Source: WJKP01 sp964531215 (GTDB taxonomy: Bacteria; Patescibacteriota; Patescibacteriia; CAIXNZ01). From it: DNA of 21,189 nucleotides. Positions 1 through 6,045 of the stretch are shown here, in pieces. Positions within the stretch are counted from its first letter, which is position 1. Each line of letters opens with the position of its first letter. The notes under the pieces were generated by a model. That model had not been told where the DNA came from and made no database searches. It was given only the letters and a program-made list of their open reading frames with translations. The DNA lies in assembly GCA_964531215.1 (NCBI GenBank), contig CAZHFK010000019.1, positions 1 to 21,189 on the forward strand, in the 5' to 3' direction. Both the position numbers and the translations under genes were made by a program.

Positions 1-360
1 ACGATACTGTTCAATTCGCTGATTGATTTTGGTATCTTTTTCAATATAAGTATCAGTGGAAGGCAAATATGATTCAGGCTGATAATAATCATAATAAGAA
101 ATAAAATAACAAACTTTATTTTGCGGAAAAAAAGTCTTAAATTCTTCATAAAGCTGGCCAGCCAAAGTTTTATTGTGCGCCAACACCAAAGTAGGCCTTT
201 GCACTTTTTGAATAACATTAGCCATGGTAAAAGTTTTACCGGAACCGGTCACGCCCAGCAAAGTTTGTTGCGGATATTCCCAAAAACCCTCGGATAATTG
301 CTTAATCGCAGACGGCTGGTCGCCGGTTGGTTGGTAAGTTGTTTTCAATTTAAATTTCAT
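1..360 (-). CDS. uvrB: UvrABC excinuclease subunit B, N-terminal part (runs off window)
   Basis: Reading back from the ATG at 358-360 gives 120 residues that match the UvrB N-terminus. UvrB is the DNA-damage-verifying helicase-like subunit that UvrA loads onto lesions and that recruits UvrC for incision in nucleotide excision repair. Visible landmarks are the GDQP motif (residues 13-16), the Walker A motif GVTGSGKT (36-43), AHNKTLAGQLY (about 61-71), and the start of the beta-hairpin region YYDYYQPE (89-96), followed by DTYIEKD. These are diagnostic for UvrB. The gene continues past position 1, so the remaining helicase domains and the C-terminal UvrC-binding region are not visible. No SD precedes the ATG and I found no convincing promoter just upstream. 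The gene lies downstream of decayed sequence rather than in an operon. Confidence 0.96.
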   Translation of the reverse strand, partial: MKFKLKTTYQPTGDQPSAIKQLSEGFWEYPQQTLLGVTGSGKTFTMANVIQKVQRPTLVLAHNKTLAGQLYEEFKTFFPQNKVCYFISYYDYYQPESYLPSTDTYIEKDTKINQRIEQYR

Positions 361-417
361 ACTATTTATTACAAATAATACATAATTTTGTTTTTTTGTT
401 ATTTTAATAGCTAATGG

Positions 418-604
418 TTAAATATCCAAACAATCGACAGAATAACCTAGTTTAAATAATTCTAAAGCATGTTTACCTGTACCGCAACCCACATCTAATA
501 TTTTGTGCGTATTTTCATTAAAAAATTTCTTTTTTATAATCAGATTGTTTACCATAATATAATTGATCATAAATATCCAAATAATCAATAAATGGTTTAT
601 TCAT
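418..604 (-). pseudogene. Broken class I SAM-dependent methyltransferase
   Basis: Two reading frames together resemble the start of a small class I methyltransferase. Frame 1 starts at the ATG at 602-604 and reads MNKPFIDYLDIYDQLYYGK, then QSDYKKEIF, then a stop. The YDQLYYGK type of N-terminus is common before the Rossmann fold in this family. A second frame, joined near the A/T-rich run at about 525-545, reads NENTHKILDVGCGTGKHA, then LELFKLGYSVDCLDI, then TAA at 418-420. This holds motif I (DVGCGTG) and the acidic end of strand beta-2 (motif II). The residues normally found between the two parts are missing, and everything after motif II is gone. So the gene has a frameshift, an internal deletion and a C-terminal truncation. 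No function can remain. Its substrate cannot be inferred. Confidence 0.7.
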
Positions 605-671
605 ATTTTTTTGTAAAATTTTTTAAGTTTAAATTTTATTCATTGTTGTTTCATTATATAAAGTTTGCCAT

Positions 672-711
672 AAAAAATAAAAAAAGAAAACCAAGGCGGT
701 TATCCTTGATT
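672..711 (-). terminator. Intrinsic terminator in decayed region
   Basis: Arms 689-696 and 704-711 pair with one mismatch around a 7-nt loop. On the minus strand they are followed by a long T-rich tract (672-688). It lies 18 nt past the stop of the putative gene remnant at 730-798, so it was probably that gene's terminator. It also acts as a second stop for read-through from the radical SAM gene. Confidence 0.55.
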
Positions 712-729
712 AAAAAGGTTATTAATTAA

Positions 730-798
730 CTACAACATTTTAATTTGTTCATCTAAATAATCTGTGTCAGCCTCACAGTTAATATAAATTATATTATG
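730..798 (-). pseudogene. Possible C-terminal remnant of a lost gene
   Basis: One minus-strand frame reads IIYINCEADTDYLDEQIKML and then TAG at 730-732. The composition looks protein-like, with amphipathic character and no low complexity. A terminator-like hairpin follows 18 nt later, the usual arrangement at a gene end. There is no start codon and upstream the frame runs into a stop and then the next terminator. A frame this short can arise by chance, so this is only suggestive. No family is recognised. Confidence 0.25.
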
Positions 799-804
799 TT
801 AAGC

Positions 805-838
805 GTAAAAAACCGCCCTATCAAACGACAAGACGGTT
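805..838 (-). terminator. Terminator of the BioB-like gene
   Basis: Arms 811-817 and 832-838 pair (AACCGYC against GGCGGTT, one G-U) and are followed on the minus strand by a T run (807-812). It begins 18 nt after the stop codon of the radical SAM gene at 856. Confidence 0.8.
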
Positions 839-855
839 ATTTGTTCCCTTGCTTT

Positions 856-1788
856 TTAAAAAGGCAAAGGGCTGATTTCAAGGCCTTGCTCCTTAATGAT
901 CTGCAAATCTTCTTCAGCTTGGGGCGTTGGGTGATTTAAAAATCTACCCAAATAGATACCAGTTGCACCTGCCAAATAAATCCGGTCTTTTTGCTCGCCC
1001 AAGTTAGTTGAGCGGCCACCACCAACAATAATCGGTTTGGTTGGCAGCATAATGCGAATTATCGCAATAGTGGCCAGGATTTCTTCAGCCGTCATGGATT
1101 TGATTTTACCATGCAAACCAATGCCCGGAATGTCATAGAAAAAATTAAGGATTACGCCTTGCACGTCTAACTCTTTCAGGGTCTCAATTGCTTCCAGTCT
1201 TTGTTGCTGAGTTTCACCCATGCCCAGGCAAAAGCCCGACCAAATGGCCAAGCCCTGTTTTTTAGCAATTTGCAATGATTCAATCTTATCCCTCATAGTA
1301 TGCGTGGTGCAAATCTGTGGAAAATATGAAGGCGCAGTTTCCAGATCATTGCAATACCAGGCCAAACCGGCCTCCGTTAATTCAGCCAAATATTTGCCGC
1401 CATCAGCAATCAAGCCAGGCTGAATCCCAATTTTTACCGACTGACTGACAGACTGGACAACATCAATTAAGTTGGCTGTTAAATTAGAATGCATATGTTC
1501 TAGGTTAAAAACCATTTCCATATGCGCCCCAATTTTATCTGCTTCTTTGGCTGTTTGTAAACAAGCCTCAAAATCTACATTTTTCTCATAACCATTAATA
1601 AATTGTTTTCTCAAAGCTTCCGTTAATTGAGCCTGACATGACCAGGCACAAAAACTACAGTCTGCCGGACAACGTTGGTTGGGCAGGTAATTATGAGCGA
1701 TGCGTAAAAATACCTGATTACCAAAATTTAATCGCCTGATTAAATTTGCTTCCGCCAACAGACTTGTCAATGACCGATAAAAAATCAT
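856..1788 (-). CDS. BioB/HydE-like radical SAM enzyme of unknown substrate
   Basis: The 310-residue protein is a radical SAM enzyme of the biotin synthase-like group. The [4Fe-4S]/SAM motif is CPADCSFC (C40, C44, C47), with a further cysteine at C51. The layout follows BioB: an N-terminal helix with AEANLIRR (12-19), YCNDLETAP (145-153) where BioB has a YNHNLDTSP-type segment, SGFCLGMGET (184-193) where BioB has CSGGIVGLGET, and IIVGGGRS (253-260). In classical BioB the [2Fe-2S] sulfur-donor cluster is held by three cysteines and one arginine. Here the aligned cysteine positions appear to be other residues, while R259 may match the arginine. C76, C146, C160 and C187 lie elsewhere. A canonical biotin synthase is therefore unlikely. 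Start choice is firm: AGGAGGG lies 5 nt upstream. No biotin genes are nearby. It is expressed from a long leader (see 1820-1970). Confidence 0.8.
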   Translation of the reverse strand: MIFYRSLTSLLAEANLIRRLNFGNQVFLRIAHNYLPNQRCPADCSFCAWSCQAQLTEALRKQFINGYEKNVDFEACLQTAKEADKIGAHMEMVFNLEHMHSNLTANLIDVVQSVSQSVKIGIQPGLIADGGKYLAELTEAGLAWYCNDLETAPSYFPQICTTHTMRDKIESLQIAKKQGLAIWSGFCLGMGETQQQRLEAIETLKELDVQGVILNFFYDIPGIGLHGKIKSMTAEEILATIAIIRIMLPTKPIIVGGGRSTNLGEQKDRIYLAGATGIYLGRFLNHPTPQAEEDLQIIKEQGLEISPLPF

Positions 1789-1793
1789 CGTAT

Positions 1794-1800
1794 CCCTCCT
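1794..1800 (-). promoter_or_regulatory. Strong Shine-Dalgarno site of the BioB-like gene
   Basis: AGGAGGG with 5 nt to the ATG at 1786-1788. It is one of only a few perfect SD sites in the window and fixes the start codon. Confidence 0.85.
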
Positions 1801-1819
1801 TTTTTTTGTTAGTAAAGAA

Positions 1820-1844
1820 CAAAAATCTGCCTATCCAGGCAGAT
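1820..1844 (-). terminator. Intrinsic terminator inside the leader of the BioB-like gene
   Basis: A perfect 8-bp stem (1825-1832 with 1837-1844, ATCTGCCT/AGGCAGAT) with a 4-nt loop is followed by five T on the minus strand. It sits between the predicted promoter (1941-1970) and the SD of the gene, so it either attenuates that gene or ends a short separate transcript. No minus-strand ORF lies between promoter and terminator. Confidence 0.7.
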
Positions 1845-1864
1845 CACTATTACAATATATATTC

Positions 1865-1909
1865 AAAAGCAAAATCTACCCGGACATAAATTCAGGATAT
1901 TTTGCTTTT
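1865..1909 (-). promoter_or_regulatory. Leader hairpin upstream of the attenuator-like terminator
   Basis: An 11-bp perfect stem (1865-1875 with 1899-1909) encloses a 23-nt loop that is GC-richer than its surroundings. On the minus-strand RNA it comes before the terminator hairpin at 1825-1844, an arrangement seen in riboswitch or attenuator leaders. I do not recognise an aptamer class. On the plus strand the same stem is followed by T residues, so it could also act as a plus-strand terminator, but no plus-strand gene precedes it. Confidence 0.5.
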
Positions 1910-1940
1910 TTATTTTGATTAAAAATTATCATATATTTTA

Positions 1941-1970
1941 AGCATAAAATAATCTTTTAAGATTTGTCAA
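1941..1970 (-). promoter_or_regulatory. Predicted promoter of the BioB-like gene leader
   Basis: TTGACA (1965-1970), an 18-bp spacer, then TATGCT (1941-1946). The start would be near 1934, giving a leader of about 145 nt that contains both hairpins. The -35 is perfect; the -10 is moderate. Confidence 0.5.
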
Positions 1971-2012
1971 CCCCAAACCCGGCTTAATGTGTATAAACCT
2001 AGTTTTTAATAT

Positions 2013-2045
2013 CAAAAACCGCCAAAACTATAAGTTAAGGCGGTT
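2013..2045 (-). terminator. Terminator with two alternative stems
   Basis: On the minus strand AACCGCC (2039-2045) pairs with GGCGGTT (2017-2023), followed by T (2014-2018). The same 3' arm can instead pair over 9 bp with an upstream CCGCCAAAA at 2048-2056. The two pairings exclude each other. It lies downstream of the small orphan gene ending at 2122. Confidence 0.7.
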
Positions 2046-2121
2046 AATTTTGGCGGGGCAGGAGAACCCAAACAAGTTGTTTAAGCAGGGGGGGATTTCT
2101 CTAAAAGTACTGCCCCATAAT

Positions 2122-2409
2122 TTAACTGGGCAAACAACCATAATAAGCCATAATGGCATCGTTGGGCAGGTCTTTGCCCGGCCTCATTAAAGTAACCCTG
2201 ACTCCGGCATTTTGCGCGGCTTGCTCGGCTTCTTCCAGAACTTCATGAGCCGAATTACCACCGATCGTACCAACATTAAAACGAACGGGCACAGCTTCTT
2301 TGTGTTTTTTTAAAACAATGTCTCTATCTTCTTTATTAGAAGAAACAACCACTTGCCATAAACCAGCAATCAAACAAACGGTCATGTAAGTTGTTTTTTG
2401 ATCATTCAT
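2122..2409 (-). CDS. Small orphan protein, 95 aa
   Basis: I do not recognise a family. The start is set at the ATG at 2407-2409 because AGGAGGGG precedes it; a longer frame back to 2526 runs through the promoter and its extra residues look like translated intergenic DNA. The protein is soluble with no signal peptide or membrane helix. It begins MNDQKTTYMTVCLIAGLW, has a charged middle (SSNKEDRDIVLKKHKE, about 23-38), a hydrophobic strand-like segment with GTIGGNSAHE (47-56), a helix rich in E and A (57-67), and ends YYGCLPS with C12 and C92. It may fold as a small alpha/beta domain. It is divergently transcribed from smc and stands alone with its own promoter and terminator. Confidence 0.75.
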   Translation of the reverse strand: MNDQKTTYMTVCLIAGLWQVVVSSNKEDRDIVLKKHKEAVPVRFNVGTIGGNSAHEVLEEAEQAAQNAGVRVTLMRPGKDLPNDAIMAYYGCLPS

Positions 2410-2413
2410 AATT

Positions 2414-2421
2414 CCCCTCCT
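2414..2421 (-). promoter_or_regulatory. Shine-Dalgarno site that decides the start of the 95-aa gene
   Basis: AGGAGGGG with 4 nt to the ATG at 2407-2409. It shows that the upstream in-frame ATG at 2526 is not used. Confidence 0.85.
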
Positions 2422-2443
2422 TAGTTGAATGAACTTTTTATAT

Positions 2444-2471
2444 ATTTTATAGATAATCTTAAAAAAGTCAA
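2444..2471 (-). promoter_or_regulatory. Predicted promoter of the 95-aa gene
   Basis: TTGACT (2466-2471), 16-bp spacer, TAAAAT (2444-2449). The start would be near 2437, giving a leader of about 28 nt with the SD well placed. Confidence 0.6.
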
Positions 2472-2532
2472 GCAGTTGTCGGCTAAGCCAAAATATTATA
2501 TAATTAAAATTGATACGAATATGCAAATCTGC

Positions 2533-2574
2533 TACAAATTGTACAAATTTGTAGTTATTTGTATATAATTTGTA
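2533..2574 (+). promoter_or_regulatory. smc promoter region with phased ATTTGTA repeats
   Basis: A TATAAT -10 lies at 2564-2569 with a weak -35 near 2539-2544. The start would be near 2576, so the smc leader is only about 12 nt and has no SD. Overlapping the promoter are ATTTGTA at 2547-2553, 2557-2563 and 2568-2574 (10- and 11-bp steps), and the inverse TACAAAT at 2533-2539 and 2542-2548. The outer arms CTACAAATT and AATTTGTAG (2532-2540 and 2546-2554) form a dyad. This looks like a helically phased operator. Confidence 0.5.
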
Positions 2575-2587
2575 AATTCCTAAAATT

Positions 2588-5263
2588 ATGTTTTTGGAAA
2601 AATTAGAAATTCACGGTTTTAAATCTTTTGCTCAAAAGACTGTTTTGGAATTTCCGGAAAAAGTGAAAAACTCTTACAGTATTACCGGCATTGTCGGGCC
2701 TAACGGCTCAGGCAAATCAAATGTAGCCGATGCAATCCGCTGGGTTTTGGGTGAACAAAGCATCAAAACTTTACGTGGCAAAAAAAGCCAAGACGTGATT
2801 TTTTCCGGTTCTGATAGAAAAGCACGGCTTGGTTATGCCGAGGTTTCTTTGTATTTAAATAATCAAAATAAACAAGCTGACATAGATTATTCGGAATTAA
2901 TTATTACCAGAAGAGTGTATCAATCAGGTGAAGGTGAATATTTTATTAATAAAAATAAAGCTCGTTTAACCGATATTCAAATGCTTTTAGCAAAAGCTAA
3001 TTTTGGCCAACGTACTTATTCAATTATTGGCCAGGGTATGGCTGATTCGGTTTTATCAGCTTCTCTGGCTGAAAGAAAAGAACTATTTGACGAAGCTGTC
3101 GGCGTCAAACAATTTCAAATTAAACGTGAACAAGCTTTAAATAAATTTAAAGCGACCAGAGAAAATCTTGCGCAAACCGAATTAACCCTACAGGAGATAG
3201 AACCACGTTTAAGATCATTGACTCGACAGGTTAAAAAATTAGAAAAAAGAGGAGAAATTGAAAAAGAATTAAAAGAATTACAAACTGATTATTATGCTCA
3301 AACCTGGCAAAATTTAGCTGAAAGATTAAAAAAAATAAATAAACAAAAAGATATTTCAGAAAAATTTTATAAACAATTAAATCAAGAAATTAATCAAATA
3401 CAAAACAAAATAAACGAATTGGCTATAGAAAGTTCCAGACAAAATCAATTTAATAAGATTCAAACTGAATACAATGACTTAATTGAACAAAAAAACAATT
3501 TATTACGTGAACAAACAATTTTAAAAGCCAAGCTTGATATGGAATACACCAAGCAAGGTCAAGGTAATCTGGTCTGGTTAAACAATCGCACTGAAGAAAT
3601 CAATAAACAAATAAAAGAACTCAAAGAACAAATCAAAGAAACCAATAGTATTATAGAACAAGAAGAAGCCAAATTAAAAACAAAGCAACAAAACCTTGAA
3701 TCACTGGAACAAAGATTAACCAATGTTAAAGAAGAATTAAATAAAGTGCAAAAAACCAGTCCCTTGCCATTTGAACAGGAAAAAGAATTAAAAAATATTT
3801 TTAATCAACAGCAGGAATTAGTCAATCAATTATTAAAAGCTGAAAAAATTGAAGATCTGGAAAATATTAAAAATCAAGCACGAGATATTTCTCGAAAATT
3901 ATCCTTATATTTGGAAAAACTCAAAACCAGCCAAAAACAAGATTCTAATAATTTATTTAATTTACAAAATCAATTGGAAGATTTAAGTCAGGAAAAAAAT
4001 GAATTAAGCCTGGAAATTAATCAAATTAATCTGACTTTAAGCATTAAGCAGGAAAAAATAGATTCTTTAAAACAAGAAATTGACAAATTAACTCAAGAAC
4101 AAACTAAACTTAATAAAGAAATCGAACTAAATCAAATTGAGCCCCAAAATAAAAAAGAATTAAATACTAAAATTAAGAACGATTTGCAAGAAATAAAAAA
4201 TAAACTGGAAGATTTGGATAAAAAAATTCAAAAACAAGCTGATAAAATTAAAGAATTTAATCTTGAAGAACAAAATAAAAAAGAAAGCTTAATTAATTTA
4301 CAAAAAGAGGCGCAAGAAAAACAACAACAAATCAATCAATACAGTCAGGAAATTAATCAATTTAATATTGAATTGGCTAAATATGATACAAAAAAAGAAG
4401 ATCTAGAAACTGATATCAATCATAACCAAATTAATTTAGATACAATAAAAAATCATCATTTAAAACAACAAATTGATGAGGAAGCGACTTATCAAAAAAT
4501 AGAACAATTAAAAAGGCAAATTGAAATTATTGGCGGTATTGATGAAGAAACTCAAAACGAATACCAAGAAATAAAAAAACGTCATGATTTTTTATCAGAA
4601 CAATCACAAGATCTTGAAAAAGCCATTAAATCACTGGAAAAAATCATTGAAAAACTTGATAAAACAATAAAAGAACAATTTGATCAAGCTTTTAAAGAAA
4701 TTAATAAAGAATTCCAAAAATATTTTAAAATATTATTTAACGGCGGACACGCCGAATTAATTAAAGTCAGTGCCAGTGAAGTAAAAAAAGAAGAAAAACA
4801 AGAATCTGAAACAGAAACCGAAGTTGAAGAAGAAGATGAAGGGGTTTTAGCACAAGCTGATAAATTTGCTAAAAAAATCAAACAAAAAGAAAAAGATTCT
4901 TATGCCGGGATTGAGATAAAAGCCACCCCGCCTGGCAAAAAAATAAAATCAATTAATATGCTGTCAGGGGGAGAAAGGGCGTTAACAGCTATTGCTTTAA
5001 TTTGCGCCATTATTTATAATAACCCAGCGCCTTTCATTGTCTTGGATGAAGTTGATGCTGCTTTAGATGAAGCTAATTCAGAAAGATTTAACCATATCTT
5101 GGAAGAATTAGCTAAAAAAACTCAATTTATCGTAATTACTCATAACCGAGTAACCATGCATTATGCCCATGTTTTATATGGCATTACTATGGGAGCTGAT
5201 GGTATTTCCAAACTATTATCAGTTAAACTGGCGGATGCTGAAGATATGATAGGACAAACTTAA
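2588..5263 (+). CDS. smc: SMC-like chromosome condensation ATPase, short, no visible hinge
   Basis: SMC proteins organise and help segregate chromosomes. Both halves of the ABC-type head are present: Walker A GPNGSGKS (37-44), Q-loop near Q149 (IIGQGMADS), the SMC segment KELFDEAVGVKQF (164-176), signature LSGGER (792-797), Walker B FIVLDEVDAALD (816-827) and H-loop THNR (851-854). Between about 180 and 700 is almost continuous coiled coil rich in Q, N, E and K. Typical bacterial SMC is about 1,150-1,200 residues with a globular hinge in mid-protein; here, at 891 residues, I see no hinge-like globular segment. The only break is SPLPFEQEK near 391-399 and a short stretch to about 450. There is one cysteine, so no zinc hook. 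An acidic insert (about 730-770, including ETETEVEEEDEG) lies in the C-terminal head. The start is the first ATG after the promoter. No scpA or scpB is adjacent. Confidence 0.92.
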   Translation: MFLEKLEIHGFKSFAQKTVLEFPEKVKNSYSITGIVGPNGSGKSNVADAIRWVLGEQSIKTLRGKKSQDVIFSGSDRKARLGYAEVSLYLNNQNKQADIDYSELIITRRVYQSGEGEYFINKNKARLTDIQMLLAKANFGQRTYSIIGQGMADSVLSASLAERKELFDEAVGVKQFQIKREQALNKFKATRENLAQTELTLQEIEPRLRSLTRQVKKLEKRGEIEKELKELQTDYYAQTWQNLAERLKKINKQKDISEKFYKQLNQEINQIQNKINELAIESSRQNQFNKIQTEYNDLIEQKNNLLREQTILKAKLDMEYTKQGQGNLVWLNNRTEEINKQIKELKEQIKETNSIIEQEEAKLKTKQQNLESLEQRLTNVKEELNKVQKTSPLPFEQEKELKNIFNQQQELVNQLLKAEKIEDLENIKNQARDISRKLSLYLEKLKTSQKQDSNNLFNLQNQLEDLSQEKNELSLEINQINLTLSIKQEKIDSLKQEIDKLTQEQTKLNKEIELNQIEPQNKKELNTKIKNDLQEIKNKLEDLDKKIQKQADKIKEFNLEEQNKKESLINLQKEAQEKQQQINQYSQEINQFNIELAKYDTKKEDLETDINHNQINLDTIKNHHLKQQIDEEATYQKIEQLKRQIEIIGGIDEETQNEYQEIKKRHDFLSEQSQDLEKAIKSLEKIIEKLDKTIKEQFDQAFKEINKEFQKYFKILFNGGHAELIKVSASEVKKEEKQESETETEVEEEDEGVLAQADKFAKKIKQKEKDSYAGIEIKATPPGKKIKSINMLSGGERALTAIALICAIIYNNPAPFIVLDEVDAALDEANSERFNHILEELAKKTQFIVITHNRVTMHYAHVLYGITMGADGISKLLSVKLADAEDMIGQT

Positions 5264-5284
5264 TAAAAAAATCAAACTATAATT

Positions 5285-5322
5285 AAAACTCCCAATAATT
5301 AATACCGGGAGTTTTTATTTTT
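5285..5322 (+). terminator. smc terminator overlapping the 3' end of the convergent gene
   Basis: Arms 5285-5293 and 5307-5315 (AAAACTCCC/GGGAGTTTT) are followed on the plus strand by a T-rich tail to 5322. The TAA of the convergent HD gene (5299-5301) lies in the loop and its last codons form one arm. On the minus strand the T tract is weaker, so termination in that direction is less certain. Confidence 0.85.
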
Positions 5323-5952
5323 GGCAAGCTGAGTACGTGCTTTTTCATCAATAGTTAATTTTTCATCAAAAACCTGTTCTACTAAACGCAGATATTTACC
5401 GAAAATTTCGGACAATTCTTCAACTGCAACATCTTCAAAAAGCGCTTTAAGCACTGACTGGTTAAACCATTTCTGGCCTTCATAGCCACGTGAAAATTGT
5501 TTCCAAATCTGAGCCTGAGAATTATCTTCGCCGGGTCTATAGCCCTCAGCCTCTAAGGCTTGGGCAATTGATTGTAAATTATCAAGTTTATCAGCACATT
5601 TAACCAACTTAATTTTCATATCAGCTGGCCCAATACGCTGTAAAACTGTTTGCTTACGTTCTTCCCAAGAAAGTTTTTTATCAGGCTCGGTTACTGCCTG
5701 AACAATTCGTAAAACCTCATCACCAAACAACCAACCCAAGATTTCCGGTTTCATCGGCGTATCTTCCAAAAGATCATGGCAAATACCAGCGATAATTACA
5801 TCATCCGCTGCATCAATCAGACTAAGCTGCATACAAACACCCCATAAATGAGCATTATACGGGATATTAGCTTCTTTACGACGCTGACCTTCATGTGAAT
5901 TAGAAGCAAGCACAATAGCTTTTCTTATTCTATAGGTCCAATGTACTGGCAT
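5299..5952 (-). CDS. HD-domain protein, (p)ppGpp hydrolase-like
   Basis: The 217-residue protein resembles the HD hydrolase domain of RelA/SpoT and the small alarmone hydrolases, which use Mn2+ to remove pyrophosphate from (p)ppGpp. Metal-ligand motifs are present: H35 in PYNAHLWGV, H59-D60 in GICHDLLEDT with E63 and D64 following, and D121 in KLVKCADKLDNL with N125. The early AxxSHEGQRRKE segment (16-26) also fits. There is no synthetase, TGS or ACT domain, so at most it degrades alarmone. The second half (about 140-217) is not recognised. Specificity is inferred: other HD phosphohydrolases share these motifs. GAGG lies 6-7 nt before the ATG, and a promoter with a TG-extended TAAGCT -10 lies at 5982-6009. 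It is a single-gene unit, convergent with smc. Confidence 0.8.
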   Translation of the reverse strand: MPVHWTYRIRKAIVLASNSHEGQRRKEANIPYNAHLWGVCMQLSLIDAADDVIIAGICHDLLEDTPMKPEILGWLFGDEVLRIVQAVTEPDKKLSWEERKQTVLQRIGPADMKIKLVKCADKLDNLQSIAQALEAEGYRPGEDNSQAQIWKQFSRGYEGQKWFNQSVLKALFEDVAVEELSEIFGKYLRLVEQVFDEKLTIDEKARTQLAKNKNSRY

Positions 5953-5981
5953 TATAATCCTCTTTTTTTTATAATTATTTC

Positions 5982-6009
5982 AGCTTAACAAAATATTAAT
6001 TTTTGTCAA
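5982..6009 (-). promoter_or_regulatory. Predicted promoter of the HD gene (TGT-TAAGCT type)
   Basis: TTGACA (6004-6009), 16-bp spacer ending in TGT, TAAGCT (5982-5987). The start would be near 5975 and the leader about 23 nt. The same TGN-TAAGCT element occurs before the 97-aa gene and rpsO. The -35 abuts the terminator of the upstream gene. Confidence 0.6.
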
Positions 6010-6010
6010 T

Positions 6011-6036
6011 AAAACCCGAACAATTTGTTCGGGTTT
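6011..6036 (-). terminator. Terminator of the 178-aa orphan gene
   Basis: A 10-bp perfect stem (6012-6021 with 6027-6036, AAACCCGAAC/GTTCGGGTTT) with a 5-nt loop, followed on the minus strand by TTTT and a T-rich stretch. It lies 10 nt beyond the stop at 6046. Confidence 0.8.
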
Positions 6037-6045
6037 ATAAAAATT

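Noticed and set aside
1220..1423. Short plus-strand frames at 1220-1423, 1987-2190, 6327-6608, 11225-11542 and 19337-19606
   Set aside because: Most run antisense to clear genes; 1987-2190 crosses the 95-aa gene and its terminator. All lack an SD and family-like sequence.
856..1788. Naming the radical SAM gene bioB
   Set aside because: Auxiliary-cluster cysteines appear missing and no biotin pathway gene is near.
2111..2132. TGCCC/GGGCA stem around the stop of the 95-aa gene as its terminator
   Set aside because: The stem is only 5 bp and lacks a proper T tract; the hairpin at 2013-2045 is far better.
2122..2526. 134-residue reading of the small orphan gene starting at 2526
   Set aside because: The perfect SD and the promoter (2444-2471) both point to the ATG at 2409; the extra N-terminus translates promoter DNA.
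4684..4881. Minus-strand frames at 4684-4881, 10550-10738 and 18648-18845
   Set aside because: They are shadows of smc, the 97-aa gene and pnp; composition mirrors the opposite or shifted frame.
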